64,000 nt of DNA, taken from NCBI RefSeq assembly GCF_003569045.1, contig NZ_BFCB01000003.1:806001-870000 (forward strand). Direction: 5' to 3'. The notes under the pieces are model-generated. The model was not told where the DNA came from. It saw only the letters and a list, made by a program, of their open reading frames with translations, and made no database searches. Of the stretch, positions 26,691-37,321 are shown in pieces. Source of the DNA: Aggregatilinea lenta. GTDB taxonomy: Bacteria > Chloroflexota > Anaerolineae > Aggregatilineales > Aggregatilineaceae. A program made the translations under genes and the position numbers. Position 1 is the stretch's first letter; every line of letters starts with the position of its first letter.

Positions 26691-29132
26691 ATGAACGCGG
26701 ACGATCGCTCCCTGCCCTCTACGCCGCTCACCGCCCGCGAGCACGATATCCTGCGTCTGCTCGAACAAGGCTTGACCGACAGCGAGATCGCCGAGACGCT
26801 GGTGCTGACCGTCGGCACGGTGAAGTGGTACAACCGCCAGATTTACGACAAGCTCGGCGTGCGGAACCGCGTGCAGGCCGCGGCGGCAGCGCAGCGCCTG
26901 CGCGAAGCCGGTTCTCAGCCGTATGCGCGCCATGCGTCTGCCGGGGTCGAGTCACGGCACAATCTGCCCGCGCAGGTGACCTCGTTTATCGGGCGGCGAG
27001 AGACGCTGGCCCAGGTGACGGCGCTGCTGGGGAGCGCGCGGCTGATCACGCTGACCGGCCCGCCCGGCACGGGGAAAACGCGGCTGGCGCTAGAGGTTGC
27101 GCGGGCGCTGGCGGACCGCTACCGGGACGGCGTGCGCTTCGTGCCGCTCGCGCCGGTGGGCGATCCGCAGTTGGTCATGAACAGCATCGCGCAAGCCCTT
27201 GACGTAAAGGAATCGCGCGCGCCGCTGGAGCGCGCGCTCAAGGCAGATCTTCAGGCGCGTCACATGCTGCTGGTGCTCGACAACTTCGAGCATGTGCTGG
27301 ATGCTGCGCTGTTGCTTTCCGATCTGCTGGCGGCTGCGCCCGATCTGGCGCTGCTGGTGACCAGTCGTGAAACGCTCCGCCTTTACGGCGAGCACGAATT
27401 CCCCGTGCCGCCACTGGATCTCCCACCCCGTACTACTCGGCCTACTGCTGCCGACGTGCGCGCTAGCGAGGCCGTGCAACTGTTCGTGCAGCGCGCGCAG
27501 GCTGCATCCCCTGGGTTCGCGCTGGCGGACGACAACGCGCCTGCTGTGGCGGCCATCTGCGCGCATCTCGACGGCCTGCCGTTGGCGATCGAGCTGGCGG
27601 CGGCGCGCGTGCGCTTCTATGCCCTGCAAAACCTGCTAGTCCGCCTGAGCAGCCGCCTGGAAGCGCTGCGCGACGGCCCGCGCGATTTGCCCGCGCGCCA
27701 GCGTACGCTGCGCGCGACTCTGCGCTGGAGCTATGACCTGCTTGGTGACGAGGAACGCCGCCTCTTTGCGCGGCTGGGCATCTTTTCGGGCACATGGACG
27801 CTGGACGATGCCAGGGCCGTTTGCGGAACCGGCCTGTCACTCGACGTGGCGCAGGGCGTGGAATCGCTGCTGAACAAAAATCTGCTGCGCCAGGAACAGG
27901 TCGCGCCGGGCGAGCGACGCACCGTGATGTTGGAAACCATGCGCGAATATGCGCTCGAGAAGCTGGCCGAGCGGGGCGAGGTCGCGGCGCTGCGCGAGCG
28001 CCACGCACGGCACTTCCTGGCGCTGGCGGAACGTGCCGCGCAGGCGTTCCAGGGGCCGGACGAATCGAGATGGCTTGCCACGCTGGAGCTGGCGCACGAC
28101 AATCTGCGCGCCGCGCTGCAATGGAGCGTTGAGCAGGCGGACGCGGCGCCGATCGGCTTCCGGCTGATTGGCAGTCTGGCGCGTTTTTGGGAGCTGCGCG
28201 GCCACCTGGACGAGGGCCGGGCGTGGTGGGCCAAAGTCGGCAGCGTGCATCCCGCTGCGCCGACCCGCGACTATGCGGCGGCGCTGCGTGGCATTGGCGG
28301 GCTGGCCTACTTGCAGTGCGATTATGCCACGTGCCGGACCATGTGTGACGAGGCGCTGGCGATTTACCGGGCGCTGGACGATTCGCGCATGGTGGCCGAG
28401 CTGCTGATCGTGCTCGGCGAGGTCGCGACCGAAGTCGGCGACTACGAGGCGGCTCCGGCGCTGTTCGAGCAGTCGTATGCCATCATGCGCGCGTTGGGCG
28501 ATTCCAGCGGTATCGCGTGGGTGCTGGCGCAATTGGGGTTTGGGGCGCTGCGCGTGGGGGCACTGCGCGAGGCGTGGGCGTGGCTTGAGGAGGGGTTGGC
28601 CGGTTACGAGCGCGAAGACGACAAGGTCGGGGCGGCGCTGGCGCTGTCCGGGTTGGGTGAGATCGCGCTGCGCGAAGATCGCCTGGACGAAGCGGACGCC
28701 CTGCTCGAAAAAAGTCTGCTGCTCCGGCGGCAGCTCGACTTTCCGTGGGGTATTGCCGCGACGCTGGGCAGCTTGGCGTGGGTGGCGCTGCGCCAGGGTG
28801 ATGTGGACCGCGCGGTCACGATTCTGCGCGAAAGCCTGACCATCCGGCTGGCGATTGACGACAAGGGTGGCGTGGCGTGGTGTCTGGAAAAACTGGCCGA
28901 GATCGCGTCCCTCGACGGCGACGCGGGCCGCGCCGCGCGGATCTATGGCGCGGCGGCGGCGCTGCGCGCGCGCATGAACTCCATCATCGATCCTGCCGAC
29001 CAACCCGCCTACGAGCGCATGCTGGCCCGGCTCCGCGTGGCGCTCACGCCGGAGGTGTTCGGCGCGGTGTGGGCGGAAGGGCAGAGCATGAGCCTCGCGC
29101 AAGTGGTCGATTACAGCCTCGGCGAAGGATGA
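26691..29132 (+). CDS. STAND-type regulator: N-terminal LuxR helix-turn-helix, NB-ARC ATPase, TPR repeats
   Basis: 813 residues. The LuxR-type helix-turn-helix is N-terminal (about 13-70, LTAREHDILRLLEQGLTDSE), unlike MalT where it is C-terminal. An NB-ARC-like ATPase follows, with FIGRRE at 99-104, Walker A GPPGTGKT (123-130), Walker B LVLD (194-197) and sensor TSRETLRL. A winged-helix region lies around 340-440. From about 480 to 780 it consists of alanine/leucine-rich helical repeats of TPR type. Such proteins are signal-gated transcription activators. The signal and targets are unknown; no operon partner is present. Confidence 0.87.
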   Translation: MNADDRSLPSTPLTAREHDILRLLEQGLTDSEIAETLVLTVGTVKWYNRQIYDKLGVRNRVQAAAAAQRLREAGSQPYARHASAGVESRHNLPAQVTSFIGRRETLAQVTALLGSARLITLTGPPGTGKTRLALEVARALADRYRDGVRFVPLAPVGDPQLVMNSIAQALDVKESRAPLERALKADLQARHMLLVLDNFEHVLDAALLLSDLLAAAPDLALLVTSRETLRLYGEHEFPVPPLDLPPRTTRPTAADVRASEAVQLFVQRAQAASPGFALADDNAPAVAAICAHLDGLPLAIELAAARVRFYALQNLLVRLSSRLEALRDGPRDLPARQRTLRATLRWSYDLLGDEERRLFARLGIFSGTWTLDDARAVCGTGLSLDVAQGVESLLNKNLLRQEQVAPGERRTVMLETMREYALEKLAERGEVAALRERHARHFLALAERAAQAFQGPDESRWLATLELAHDNLRAALQWSVEQADAAPIGFRLIGSLARFWELRGHLDEGRAWWAKVGSVHPAAPTRDYAAALRGIGGLAYLQCDYATCRTMCDEALAIYRALDDSRMVAELLIVLGEVATEVGDYEAAPALFEQSYAIMRALGDSSGIAWVLAQLGFGALRVGALREAWAWLEEGLAGYEREDDKVGAALALSGLGEIALREDRLDEADALLEKSLLLRRQLDFPWGIAATLGSLAWVALRQGDVDRAVTILRESLTIRLAIDDKGGVAWCLEKLAEIASLDGDAGRAARIYGAAAALRARMNSIIDPADQPAYERMLARLRVALTPEVFGAVWAEGQSMSLAQVVDYSLGEG

Positions 29133-29189
29133 ATCCGCCCCCTCCAAAACAGAAGCGCCCGCGACACAGGTAGAAGTGCCACGGGCGCG

Positions 29190-29374
29190 CGAGTGCGGAA
29201 AAAAGCGAAGAACGAGCGGCTGCGCTTGAGGCGCACGTCCGCGTAGACCGCGATCACCAGCACGATGCCCTTCAGCACGTACTGGTAGGCGGCGTCGGTG
29301 TTGGTCATTTTGCAGGCCGTTGCTCAGGCTGGTCATGATCAGCGCGCCGACGAGGGCGCCGAACACGGTGGTGA
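29190..29374 (-). pseudogene. Decayed 3' end of a ribose/xylose-type ABC permease gene
   Basis: Minus-strand translation gives VTTVFGALVGALIMTSLSNG in one frame. After a short A-run (CTGCAAAATGACC) it shifts to TDAAYQYVLKGIVLVIAVY in the next frame. Together these form the normal C-terminal end of an XylH/GguB-type permease. Removing one A restores a continuous frame. Upstream of the matched part the sequence ends abruptly at the terminator at 29375-29415, so the 5' portion is gone. It is a relic of a lost sugar importer. Confidence 0.75.
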
Positions 29375-29415
29375 CAAAAAAGCACCCACGCTTCGACCCC
29401 AAAAGCGAGGGTGCT
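29375..29415 (-). terminator. Terminator of the aldo/keto reductase gene
   Basis: A 13-bp stem with one mismatch (29381-29393 with 29403-29415). On the minus strand it is followed by TTTTT. It lies 25 bp past the reductase stop. Confidence 0.88.
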
Positions 29416-29439
29416 GTGACGCCAAAGAGGATAGCGGGC

Positions 29440-30420
<981 letters not shown>

Positions 30421-30575
30421 CCCGGTTTTTCCTTCCACTTCAGGGGACCATTCGCAACTACAGCCAGGATACTCCTTCGAGTGCGCTCGAAGTCAAGAGG
30501 GCAGCGATCAGCCGTCAGTGGTCAGTTTTTCAGCAGGAGCACTGGCAACTGGGGGGGGCGTAAGGGTGGGGTTTT

Positions 30576-30636
30576 GTAGGGGTAGGGCTTGCCCTACCCT
30601 GGTTTTGAGCAGCGGGCGGGGCAAGCCCCGCCCTAC
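30576..30636. repeat. Family A repeat (two modules)
   Basis: Modules GGGTAGGGC-TT-GCCCTACCC and GGGCGGGGC-AA-GCCCCGCCC, with a GTAG start and CTACG end. It lies in the gap between the aldo/keto reductase and the peptide-type permease. Confidence 0.8.
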
Positions 30637-30671
30637 GAAAGCGTAATGTCTGGTGTGGTGAGGCGACGCGA

Positions 30672-31550
30672 TCAGCCCTTGCCGCGCAGGCGCGGGTCGA
30701 GCACGTCGCGCAGGCCGTCGCCGAGCAGGTTGAAGCCCAGCACGCCGAACATGATCGCCAGACCGGGGTAGATCATCAGCCACGGAGCCATTTCGGCCAG
30801 CCCGCGACTTTCGCTGAGCATCACGCCCCACGACGCGTCGGGCGGACGGGTGCCCAGGCCCAGGAAGCTCAGGCCCGCTTCGGTCAGCAGCGACCACGAC
30901 AGCGCCAGACTGACCTGCACGATCAGTGGGGCGAGGATGTTGGGCAGCACGTGCAGGATCAGGATGCGCCCGTCGCGCACGCCCACGCAGCGCGCCGCCG
31001 TGATGTACTCCATCTCGCGCACGGCCAGCGTCGGGCCGCGCGCCACGCGCGCGAAGATCGGCATGTAGACGACAGCAATAGCGAGGATGGTGTTATTGAC
31101 GCCTTGCCCCAGGACTACGACGATCAACAGCGCCAGTAGGATAGAAGGGAACGCAAAAAACACGTCCATTACGCGCATGATCACATTGTCGAGCAGTCCG
31201 CCGACGAAGCCGGAGAGCGCGCCGAGCAGCGTGCCGACCACTCCCGACAGTGCAACCGACAAAAGCGCGACATGCAGCGAGTTCGTCGCGCCGGAGATGA
31301 TCCGGCTGGCGACGTCACGTCCATACAGGTCCGTGCCGAGCCAGTACGTCGAGCCGGGATCCTGCAGGCGGTCGATGCGGTGCTGTTCGATCGGGTCGAA
31401 GGGGGTCAGGTTGAGCGCGCCAAGCAGCGCCATGACCAGATAGAGAATGACGATGATCAGCCCGACGACGCCGCTCCGGCTGCGCGACAGGCGGCGCAGC
31501 ATGCTCGGCTGCCTGGACCGTAGTTCGGGAACTTCAGGAGTGTTTGGCAT
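30672..31550 (-). CDS. Peptide-type ABC transporter permease, DppC type
   Basis: 292 residues. The N-terminal membrane anchor is followed by the motif YWLGTDLYGRDVASRI typical of DppC/OppC and five further membrane segments. The coupling loop is around EYITAARCVGV before HVLPN. It overlaps the DppB-type gene by 17 bp. No DppD/DppF ATPase gene follows: the operon ends here. Confidence 0.92.
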   Translation of the reverse strand: MPNTPEVPELRSRQPSMLRRLSRSRSGVVGLIIVILYLVMALLGALNLTPFDPIEQHRIDRLQDPGSTYWLGTDLYGRDVASRIISGATNSLHVALLSVALSGVVGTLLGALSGFVGGLLDNVIMRVMDVFFAFPSILLALLIVVVLGQGVNNTILAIAVVYMPIFARVARGPTLAVREMEYITAARCVGVRDGRILILHVLPNILAPLIVQVSLALSWSLLTEAGLSFLGLGTRPPDASWGVMLSESRGLAEMAPWLMIYPGLAIMFGVLGFNLLGDGLRDVLDPRLRGKG

Positions 31551-32499
31551 AAGAAATACGTGGGTCGAGCAGCGTATAGATAAAGTCGACGATCAGGTTG
31601 ATGACCAGAAAGTTCAAGGCAATGAACAGCGTCACGCCCTGGACCAGGGCGTAGTCACGCTGGGAGATGGCATTGTAGGCCAGCCGCCCGATGCCGGGCA
31701 GGGTGAATATTTCCTCGACAATCACAGCTCCGCCCAGCAGATAGCCCATTTCCACGCCGACCAGCGTCACCACCGGGATCAGCGCGTTGCGCAGGGCGTG
31801 CCGGACGACCACCGGGTACTCGCGCAAGCCCTTGCTGCGCGCCGTGCGGATGTAGTCCTGGCTCAGCACTTCCAGCATGGCGGAGCGCGTGGTGCGCATC
31901 ACGGACGCGGAAAACGCGAAGCCGAGCGTAATCGCCGGGAAGATGAGCTGTTCGAGATTGCGCTGCGGGTCTTTGGTCAGCTCGACGTAATCGCCGGAGT
32001 TCGGCAGGATGCCGAAGTACACCGACAGCACGTAGATCAGCAGCGTGCCTATCAAAAAGTTTGGCGCGGCCAGCCCGATCAGCGCGAATAACTGGCCGAA
32101 CAGATCGATGGGCGAGTTGTGGAACACGGCGGACATGATGCCCAGCGTGATGCCGATTGACAGGGCGATGATGACCGACAGCAGCGCCAGCTCCAGTGTA
32201 ACCGGAAAGCGGTGCAGGATCACGTCCAGCACGGGCTGGCCGTGCCGCACGGAGTAGCCCAGGTCGCCGTGCGCGACGTTGCCGAGCCAGATGAAGTACT
32301 GCTCGACGGCGGGCTTGTCCAGGCCGAAATACTGCTCCAGTGAGGCGCGCTGCGTGTCGGTGAGCATCCCAGCCTCGGTGCCGAGCATCGCCGTGATGGA
32401 ATCGCCGGGAATGAGGCGGATCGCGAAAAAGATCAGGACTGAGATGCCGAGCACAGTCGGAATAAACGCGATAGCGCGTTGCACGACGTAACGGAACAT
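31534..32499 (-). CDS. Peptide-type ABC transporter permease, DppB type
   Basis: 321 residues with about six membrane segments. N-terminal FIPTVLGISVLIFFAIRLIP and the coupling loop DYIRTARSKGL before NALIPVVT are typical DppB features. It follows the binding-protein gene after a stem-loop. It forms the channel with the DppC-type partner. Confidence 0.92.
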   Translation of the reverse strand: MFRYVVQRAIAFIPTVLGISVLIFFAIRLIPGDSITAMLGTEAGMLTDTQRASLEQYFGLDKPAVEQYFIWLGNVAHGDLGYSVRHGQPVLDVILHRFPVTLELALLSVIIALSIGITLGIMSAVFHNSPIDLFGQLFALIGLAAPNFLIGTLLIYVLSVYFGILPNSGDYVELTKDPQRNLEQLIFPAITLGFAFSASVMRTTRSAMLEVLSQDYIRTARSKGLREYPVVVRHALRNALIPVVTLVGVEMGYLLGGAVIVEEIFTLPGIGRLAYNAISQRDYALVQGVTLFIALNFLVINLIVDFIYTLLDPRISYAKHS

Positions 32500-32513
32500 G
32501 GAGTAACCTCGAC

Positions 32514-32545
32514 GGGAGGGCGCCTGCCGGGGCGCGCGCCCTCCC
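32514..32545. other. Intercistronic stem-loop after the peptide-type binding-protein gene
   Basis: A perfect 10-bp stem GGGAGGGCGC / GCGCCCTCCC (32514-32523 with 32536-32545) without a T-run on the minus strand. It lies between the binding protein and its DppB-type permease. Confidence 0.7.
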
Positions 32546-32573
32546 TGTTTCAGCTAAAGCGAATGAACGGCGA

Positions 32574-34097
32574 TTACTCGCGCTCGATCGTGACCTGAGC
32601 GAGGGAGTAGATCGAGTCGGTCGGCATGGGGACGAAGCCCTGGACGTACGGCTGCTGCGCCGTGTATTCGTAGTCAGTGTACAGCCAGACCCACGGGGCC
32701 ATCTCGACCAGATGCTTCTGGAACTGGGTGAAGATGTCCAGGCGTGCCGCCGGGTCGGTTTCCACGCGGCCTTCTTGCATCAGCTCGTTCAGCGTGTCGT
32801 CGCCATAACCGGCGACCGTCGCGAGGTTGCCATCGGCGGTGAAATAGCGCGCGTACATGGTATACGGATCGGGGCGGCCACCGTTGAGGGCCACCGCCGC
32901 GTCGAAGTCCGCGGCCAGCCAGCGGTCCACATAAACGCTCAATTCCAGCGGCTCGATCTCGACCTCGATGTTGATCTCGGCCAACTGCGACTGGATCGTT
33001 TGCGCTTCGGCCAGGGCCGTGGGCGGTTCGGCGCTCGCGGCCATGATGTTCAGCGTGAAGCCGTCTTCCAGCCCGGCCTGGGCCAGCAGTTCCTTGGCCA
33101 TGTCCACGTCGCGCTCGTAGCAGAAGAACTCGTCCAGCGGCACCTGATAGGCGGGGCTGGTCACCGGGCCGGTCACCGAGCCTTCGCCCAGGGCGGCAGT
33201 GTCGAGCACTTCCTGGCGGTCGATGGCGCACGAGATCGCCTGGCGGACTTCCAACTGATCCAGCGGCGGGTTCGCGGCGTTGAGCTGCAGCACGTGGTAG
33301 GCGATCGACGGGGCGCGGTTGAGCACCACGTCAGGGTCGTCGATCAGCAGCGTGGCAACCAGCGGGTCGTTCAGCAGGGCGAAGTCCACCGTACCGGCGC
33401 GCAGTGCGGCCAGGATCGAGGCTTCGTCGGGAATGACGCGCATTTCAATACCGTCCACGAACGGGCCGTCGCCCCACCAGTTGGGATTGGCGGTCAGGGT
33501 CGTGGTTTCTTCGGGCACCCAGCTGTCGAGCATGAAGGGGCCGGTGCCGATCGCGTCGGTGGTCGGATCGCCGCTGGCGATCACGTCCGAGGAGAGGATC
33601 ACGGCATTGGTCGTCGCCAGCGCGGCCAGCAGCGGCACGTCCGGCTCGGCCAGATTGAGCACGACCGTGTAGTCGTCGGGCGTATCGACCGACGCAATGC
33701 TGAGCAGGTTGGCACGCGTCGCCGCGCCGGTTGCTTCGTCCAGGATGCGCTCAAAGGACGCTTTCACATCTTCGGAGGTGAAGTCAGAACCGTCGTGGAA
33801 CGTGACGCCCTGGCGCAGAGTGAAGGTGAGCTGCGTGGCGTCGTCGGAGAATTCCCAGCTTTCGGCCAGCGCCGGGACGAGGTTCAGGTCGGCGTCCAGC
33901 GTGACCAGCGGCTCGTAGATCAGCTCCAGCAGGCGGAGCGACGCGAAGGCCGTCTGGGTGTGCGGGTCGAGGCCGGTGGTGTCTGCCGCGCGTGCGACGA
34001 TCAGCACGTTGCCGTCACCCTGGGCCAGGGCGGGCAGCGCTGCGCCGAGCACCAGCACGACGAGCGCGATTGACAGGACAATCCGCGAAACTTTCAT
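32574..34097 (-). CDS. Extracellular solute-binding protein, family 5 (peptide/nickel type)
   Basis: 507 residues from the ATG at 34095-34097. An earlier in-frame start lacks a better site. The signal peptide ends ALAQ (about residue 26). Family motifs are TGLDPHTQTAFASLRLLELI near the N-end of the mature chain, LTFTLRQGVTFHDGSDFT, and the C-lobe VRQAISCAIDRQEVL. It binds a peptide or another substrate such as a glycoside or muropeptide. Its neighbours point to peptide or cell-wall recycling, but the ligand is not determined. Confidence 0.92.
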   Translation of the reverse strand: MKVSRIVLSIALVVLVLGAALPALAQGDGNVLIVARAADTTGLDPHTQTAFASLRLLELIYEPLVTLDADLNLVPALAESWEFSDDATQLTFTLRQGVTFHDGSDFTSEDVKASFERILDEATGAATRANLLSIASVDTPDDYTVVLNLAEPDVPLLAALATTNAVILSSDVIASGDPTTDAIGTGPFMLDSWVPEETTTLTANPNWWGDGPFVDGIEMRVIPDEASILAALRAGTVDFALLNDPLVATLLIDDPDVVLNRAPSIAYHVLQLNAANPPLDQLEVRQAISCAIDRQEVLDTAALGEGSVTGPVTSPAYQVPLDEFFCYERDVDMAKELLAQAGLEDGFTLNIMAASAEPPTALAEAQTIQSQLAEINIEVEIEPLELSVYVDRWLAADFDAAVALNGGRPDPYTMYARYFTADGNLATVAGYGDDTLNELMQEGRVETDPAARLDIFTQFQKHLVEMAPWVWLYTDYEYTAQQPYVQGFVPMPTDSIYSLAQVTIERE

Positions 34098-34133
34098 TGT
34101 TCTACCCTCTCTTGTGCGCAAAAAAACCTGAAA

Positions 34134-34682
34134 TCACGGGGTGTGCTCCTGTGGACCTTCGTTGTCGATGGGCTGCGCCTCCTTCTCGGATCGTACGATC
34201 GTCTGGGATACAGCCGGAAGCGGCTTCCAGAAAATAAGCTCGGTGACGTCGGACAAGACGTAGCCCGGCAGCGCGCCAACCTGGGTATAACCCTGGCGCT
34301 GGTAAAACCGCTGGGCGCTGGTGTTGAAGTCGGACACGAGCAGGACCATGTCCTGGCTGAGGGCGGCAGCGCGGCGCTCAGCCTCGTCGAGCAGCAGCGC
34401 GCCCACACCCCCGCCACGATAGGCGCCATCGACGCCCAGGAGGCGCAGGTACATGCTGCGGCCAAACGCGCCGTTGATCAGGCACCAGGCCAGCCCGCAG
34501 ATCTTGTCGTCCGGGGTGGCGGCGGCAATCAACAGGTCCCCGTGCGTGACGGCCCGGTCTAATTGGCGGCTGGCTTTGGCGGCGTCCAGATGATAACGCT
34601 GCCAGAGTGGACTTGCGGCAATCCAGACCGCGACGTGAGGGATGTCCTCGCGGAACATGGAACGAAGCGTGATAGCGTTCAT
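34134..34682 (-). CDS. GNAT-family N-acetyltransferase
   Basis: 182 residues. The acetyl-CoA-binding motif A is visible as LLGVDGAYRGGGVGALLLDE (about 80-99), followed by motif B around NTSAQRFYQRQGYTQVG. The acceptor substrate is unknown. It lies 36 bp upstream of the binding-protein gene on the same strand and may be the first gene of that operon. Confidence 0.87.
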   Translation of the reverse strand: MNAITLRSMFREDIPHVAVWIAASPLWQRYHLDAAKASRQLDRAVTHGDLLIAAATPDDKICGLAWCLINGAFGRSMYLRLLGVDGAYRGGGVGALLLDEAERRAAALSQDMVLLVSDFNTSAQRFYQRQGYTQVGALPGYVLSDVTELIFWKPLPAVSQTIVRSEKEAQPIDNEGPQEHTP

Positions 34683-34873
34683 GACAACATTCTATAGATA
34701 TTTGGAGATTAAATCCAGTCAACCCGACCGACTCATCACGTGAAGTTATGAGCGGATGTCACAATTGAGTTCCGCTTAATGCATCAGTTTGAGTTGAGGT
34801 AAGTAGCAGCCAGACTATTCACGGGATATGATAATGAATCCGAGCACAACAAGCACTATTTCAATCAAACTTG

Positions 34874-36136
34874 ATGTTTTTAGAGCCTGAGTCCATGACA
34901 CCGTCCTCGAATGTTCCCTATTCTGAACGGGCCAACCGCCTGCATTCCGCCGCGTTCCGCCCCCTGGACGAAACTATGCGCGCAGCGATCGGGCAAGTCT
35001 TCACGGCGGCGGCGTTGGTCGTGCTGCGTGACGACGATTGCCGGTTAGATGCAGCGTGGGGCGGGATCGATGCGGATCACCCCGCTCACCCTGACGCGCG
35101 TTTCGACTTCGCCTCGGTCAGCAAGCTGTTCACGACGAGCACGTTTCTGTCGCTGGTCAGCGCGGGCGCGGTCGGATTGGACGATCCGCTGGTGGCGGTC
35201 GTGCCTGAATTCGGCGCGACGGGCCCGCGCGCGCTCGACGGCGGGCAGAATCCGCACACGCGCGAAATGCTGCCCGTGCCCGACGGGGTGCGCGGACACA
35301 CCGCCGACCCTGCCCGCGTGACGTTCCGCCACCTGCTGACGCATACGTCCGGGCTGGCCCCGTGGCGGGCGGTGTTCGAGGCCGCCGGGCCGGTCCCGCC
35401 GCCGCCGACCGATCCCGATCCGCTGCCGCGCGGCGAGCGCTGGGCGCGCGGGCTGGCCGCGATCTGCGGCTACCCGTTCGTCGGGCAGCCGGGCGACGGG
35501 GTCGTGCGCTACAGCGACCTGGGGCTGATGCTGCTGGGCGAAGCGGTCGCGCGGCTGCACGGCACACCCGGCGACCTCGATCCGGCGATCCGGGCGCGTG
35601 TGCTCGATCCGTTGGGGCTGCGCGCGATCGCGTATAATCCGCTGCGGCACGGCGTCGCACGCGAAGAAGTAGTGCCCACGGAGTTCGACGCGCTGTGGCG
35701 GCACCGCCGCTGCTGGGGCGAGGTCCACGACGAAAACGCGTGCGGCGTGGGCGGCGTCGCCGGGCACGCGGGCCTGTTCGGGACGGCGCGCGAGCTGGCG
35801 GCGTTCGGGCAGGCGTGGCTCGACGCGGACCCGCGCCTGGGCATCGCGCCGGACCTGATGCGCGCGTCGGCACAGCTTCAGGCGGAGACGAACGGCGTGC
35901 GGCGCGGCCTGGGCTGGCATCTCAAGGCCGAGGAGGGCGCGTTGTGCGGGGATCTGTTCGGCGCGGACACCTACGGACATACCGGCTTCACCGGCACGTC
36001 GCTGTGGATCGATCCGGCGCGGCGGCTGGTGGTGGCCTGCCTGACCAACCGTGTTTATTTCGGGCGCGACGACACGGGGATTCGCAGCTTCCGGCGCACC
36101 CTTCATGACCTCATCGTAAAGGCGGTAACTCCATGA
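34874..36136 (+). CDS. Serine hydrolase of the beta-lactamase/YbbE family, probably muropeptide-linked
   Basis: 420 residues from ATG 34874. An ATG at 34895 is equally possible; neither has a clear ribosome-binding site. The class C beta-lactamase-like fold shows SVSK (81-84, nucleophile Ser81), a YSD motif where the second catalytic Tyr is expected, and HTGFTG near the C-terminus in the KTG position. There is no signal peptide, so it is not a secreted resistance enzyme. It overlaps anmK by 4 bp and is followed by murQ. B. subtilis has a comparable hydrolase, ybbE, in its murQ recycling operon. I infer action on a muropeptide or MurNAc-linked bond. Confidence 0.75.
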   Translation: MFLEPESMTPSSNVPYSERANRLHSAAFRPLDETMRAAIGQVFTAAALVVLRDDDCRLDAAWGGIDADHPAHPDARFDFASVSKLFTTSTFLSLVSAGAVGLDDPLVAVVPEFGATGPRALDGGQNPHTREMLPVPDGVRGHTADPARVTFRHLLTHTSGLAPWRAVFEAAGPVPPPPTDPDPLPRGERWARGLAAICGYPFVGQPGDGVVRYSDLGLMLLGEAVARLHGTPGDLDPAIRARVLDPLGLRAIAYNPLRHGVAREEVVPTEFDALWRHRRCWGEVHDENACGVGGVAGHAGLFGTARELAAFGQAWLDADPRLGIAPDLMRASAQLQAETNGVRRGLGWHLKAEEGALCGDLFGADTYGHTGFTGTSLWIDPARRLVVACLTNRVYFGRDDTGIRSFRRTLHDLIVKAVTP

Positions 36137-37311
36137 AAATTGTTGGCATGATTTCCGGCACGTCCATGGACGGCATCGACGCGGCAGTCTGCGAGATCGA
36201 CGGCGCGCCGCCGCACATCAGCGCGCGGATCGTGCATTCCGCGCCGTTCCCGTTCCCGCCCGGTTTCGCGCAGCGCATCATGAACGCGTGCGTGCCGGGG
36301 CAGACCGGAACCGACGAAATCTGCGAATTGAACGCGGACCTGGGCGAATTGTTCGCCAGCGCCGCGCTGAACGTGATCCACGCGGCGGGACTGGCCCCGG
36401 CGGATGTGGATCTGATCGCGTCGCACGGGCAGACGGTGTGGCACATGATCCAGCCGGACGGGCGCGCCAGCTCCACGCTGCAGTTGGCCGAACCGGCGAT
36501 CATCGCGGAGCGCACGGGCATCACGACCATCGGCAACTTCCGCCCGCGCGATCTGGCGGCAGGCGGGCAGGGCGCGCCGCTGGCGAGCTACCTCGACTGG
36601 CTGCTGCTGCGCGATCCGGCCCGCTGGCGGGCGGTGCAGAACATCGGCGGGATCGGCAACGTGACGTTTTTGCCGCCGCTGTCCGATGCCACGACCGCGC
36701 CACTGGCGTTCGACACCGGGCCGGGAAACTTGCTGATCGACGCCGCTGTGCGCATCGTCACGGACGGCGCGCAGGACTTCGACCGCGACGGGCAGATCGG
36801 CGCGCAGGGCACGGTTGATGAGGCGTGGCTGGCCGGGATGATGCAGAACCCGTACTACGACCGCCAGCCGCCCAAGACGACCGGGCGCGAGTTGTACAGC
36901 GCGGCGATGGGCGCGGATCTGCTGGCGGAAGGGCGCACGCGCGGGCTGAGCGACGCGGACATCATCGCCACGCTGACCGCGCTCACGGCGGAGAGCATCG
37001 CGGACGCGTACCGGCGTTTTGCGCCCGCCCCGGTCGAAGAAGCGATCGTGGGCGGCGGCGGGGCGCGCAACCCCACGCTGGTGCGGATGCTGCACGAGCG
37101 GTCCGGCCTGCCCGTGCTCACCCACGACGAAATCGGGATCGACAGCGACAACAAAGAGGCGCTGCTGTTCGCGCTGTTGGGGCACGAATCCTGGTACGCG
37201 CGGCCCGGCACGCATCCGGCGCTGACCGGCGCGCGGCACGGATCGGTCCTGGGCCAGATCGTGCCCGGCGCGAATTACCGCGACCTGATCCGTAAAACGT
37301 GGTGCGGGTAG
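36133..37311 (+). CDS. anmK: Anhydro-N-acetylmuramic acid kinase
   Basis: 392 residues. It hydrolyses and phosphorylates 1,6-anhydro-MurNAc to MurNAc-6-phosphate in cell-wall recycling. The N-terminal GMISGTSMDGIDAAV is the ATP-binding motif. FDTGPGN (Asp194) corresponds to the catalytic Asp region, and GGGGARN is seen near the C-terminus. The start overlaps the previous stop as ATGA. Its product feeds MurQ immediately downstream. Confidence 0.95.
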   Translation: MKIVGMISGTSMDGIDAAVCEIDGAPPHISARIVHSAPFPFPPGFAQRIMNACVPGQTGTDEICELNADLGELFASAALNVIHAAGLAPADVDLIASHGQTVWHMIQPDGRASSTLQLAEPAIIAERTGITTIGNFRPRDLAAGGQGAPLASYLDWLLLRDPARWRAVQNIGGIGNVTFLPPLSDATTAPLAFDTGPGNLLIDAAVRIVTDGAQDFDRDGQIGAQGTVDEAWLAGMMQNPYYDRQPPKTTGRELYSAAMGADLLAEGRTRGLSDADIIATLTALTAESIADAYRRFAPAPVEEAIVGGGGARNPTLVRMLHERSGLPVLTHDEIGIDSDNKEALLFALLGHESWYARPGTHPALTGARHGSVLGQIVPGANYRDLIRKTWCG

Positions 37312-37321
37312 GGATCACATA

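Noticed and set aside
34874-36136. Class C beta-lactamase conferring resistance
   Set aside because: No signal peptide is present and it is coupled to anmK-murQ. The sequence fits a cytoplasmic recycling hydrolase better.
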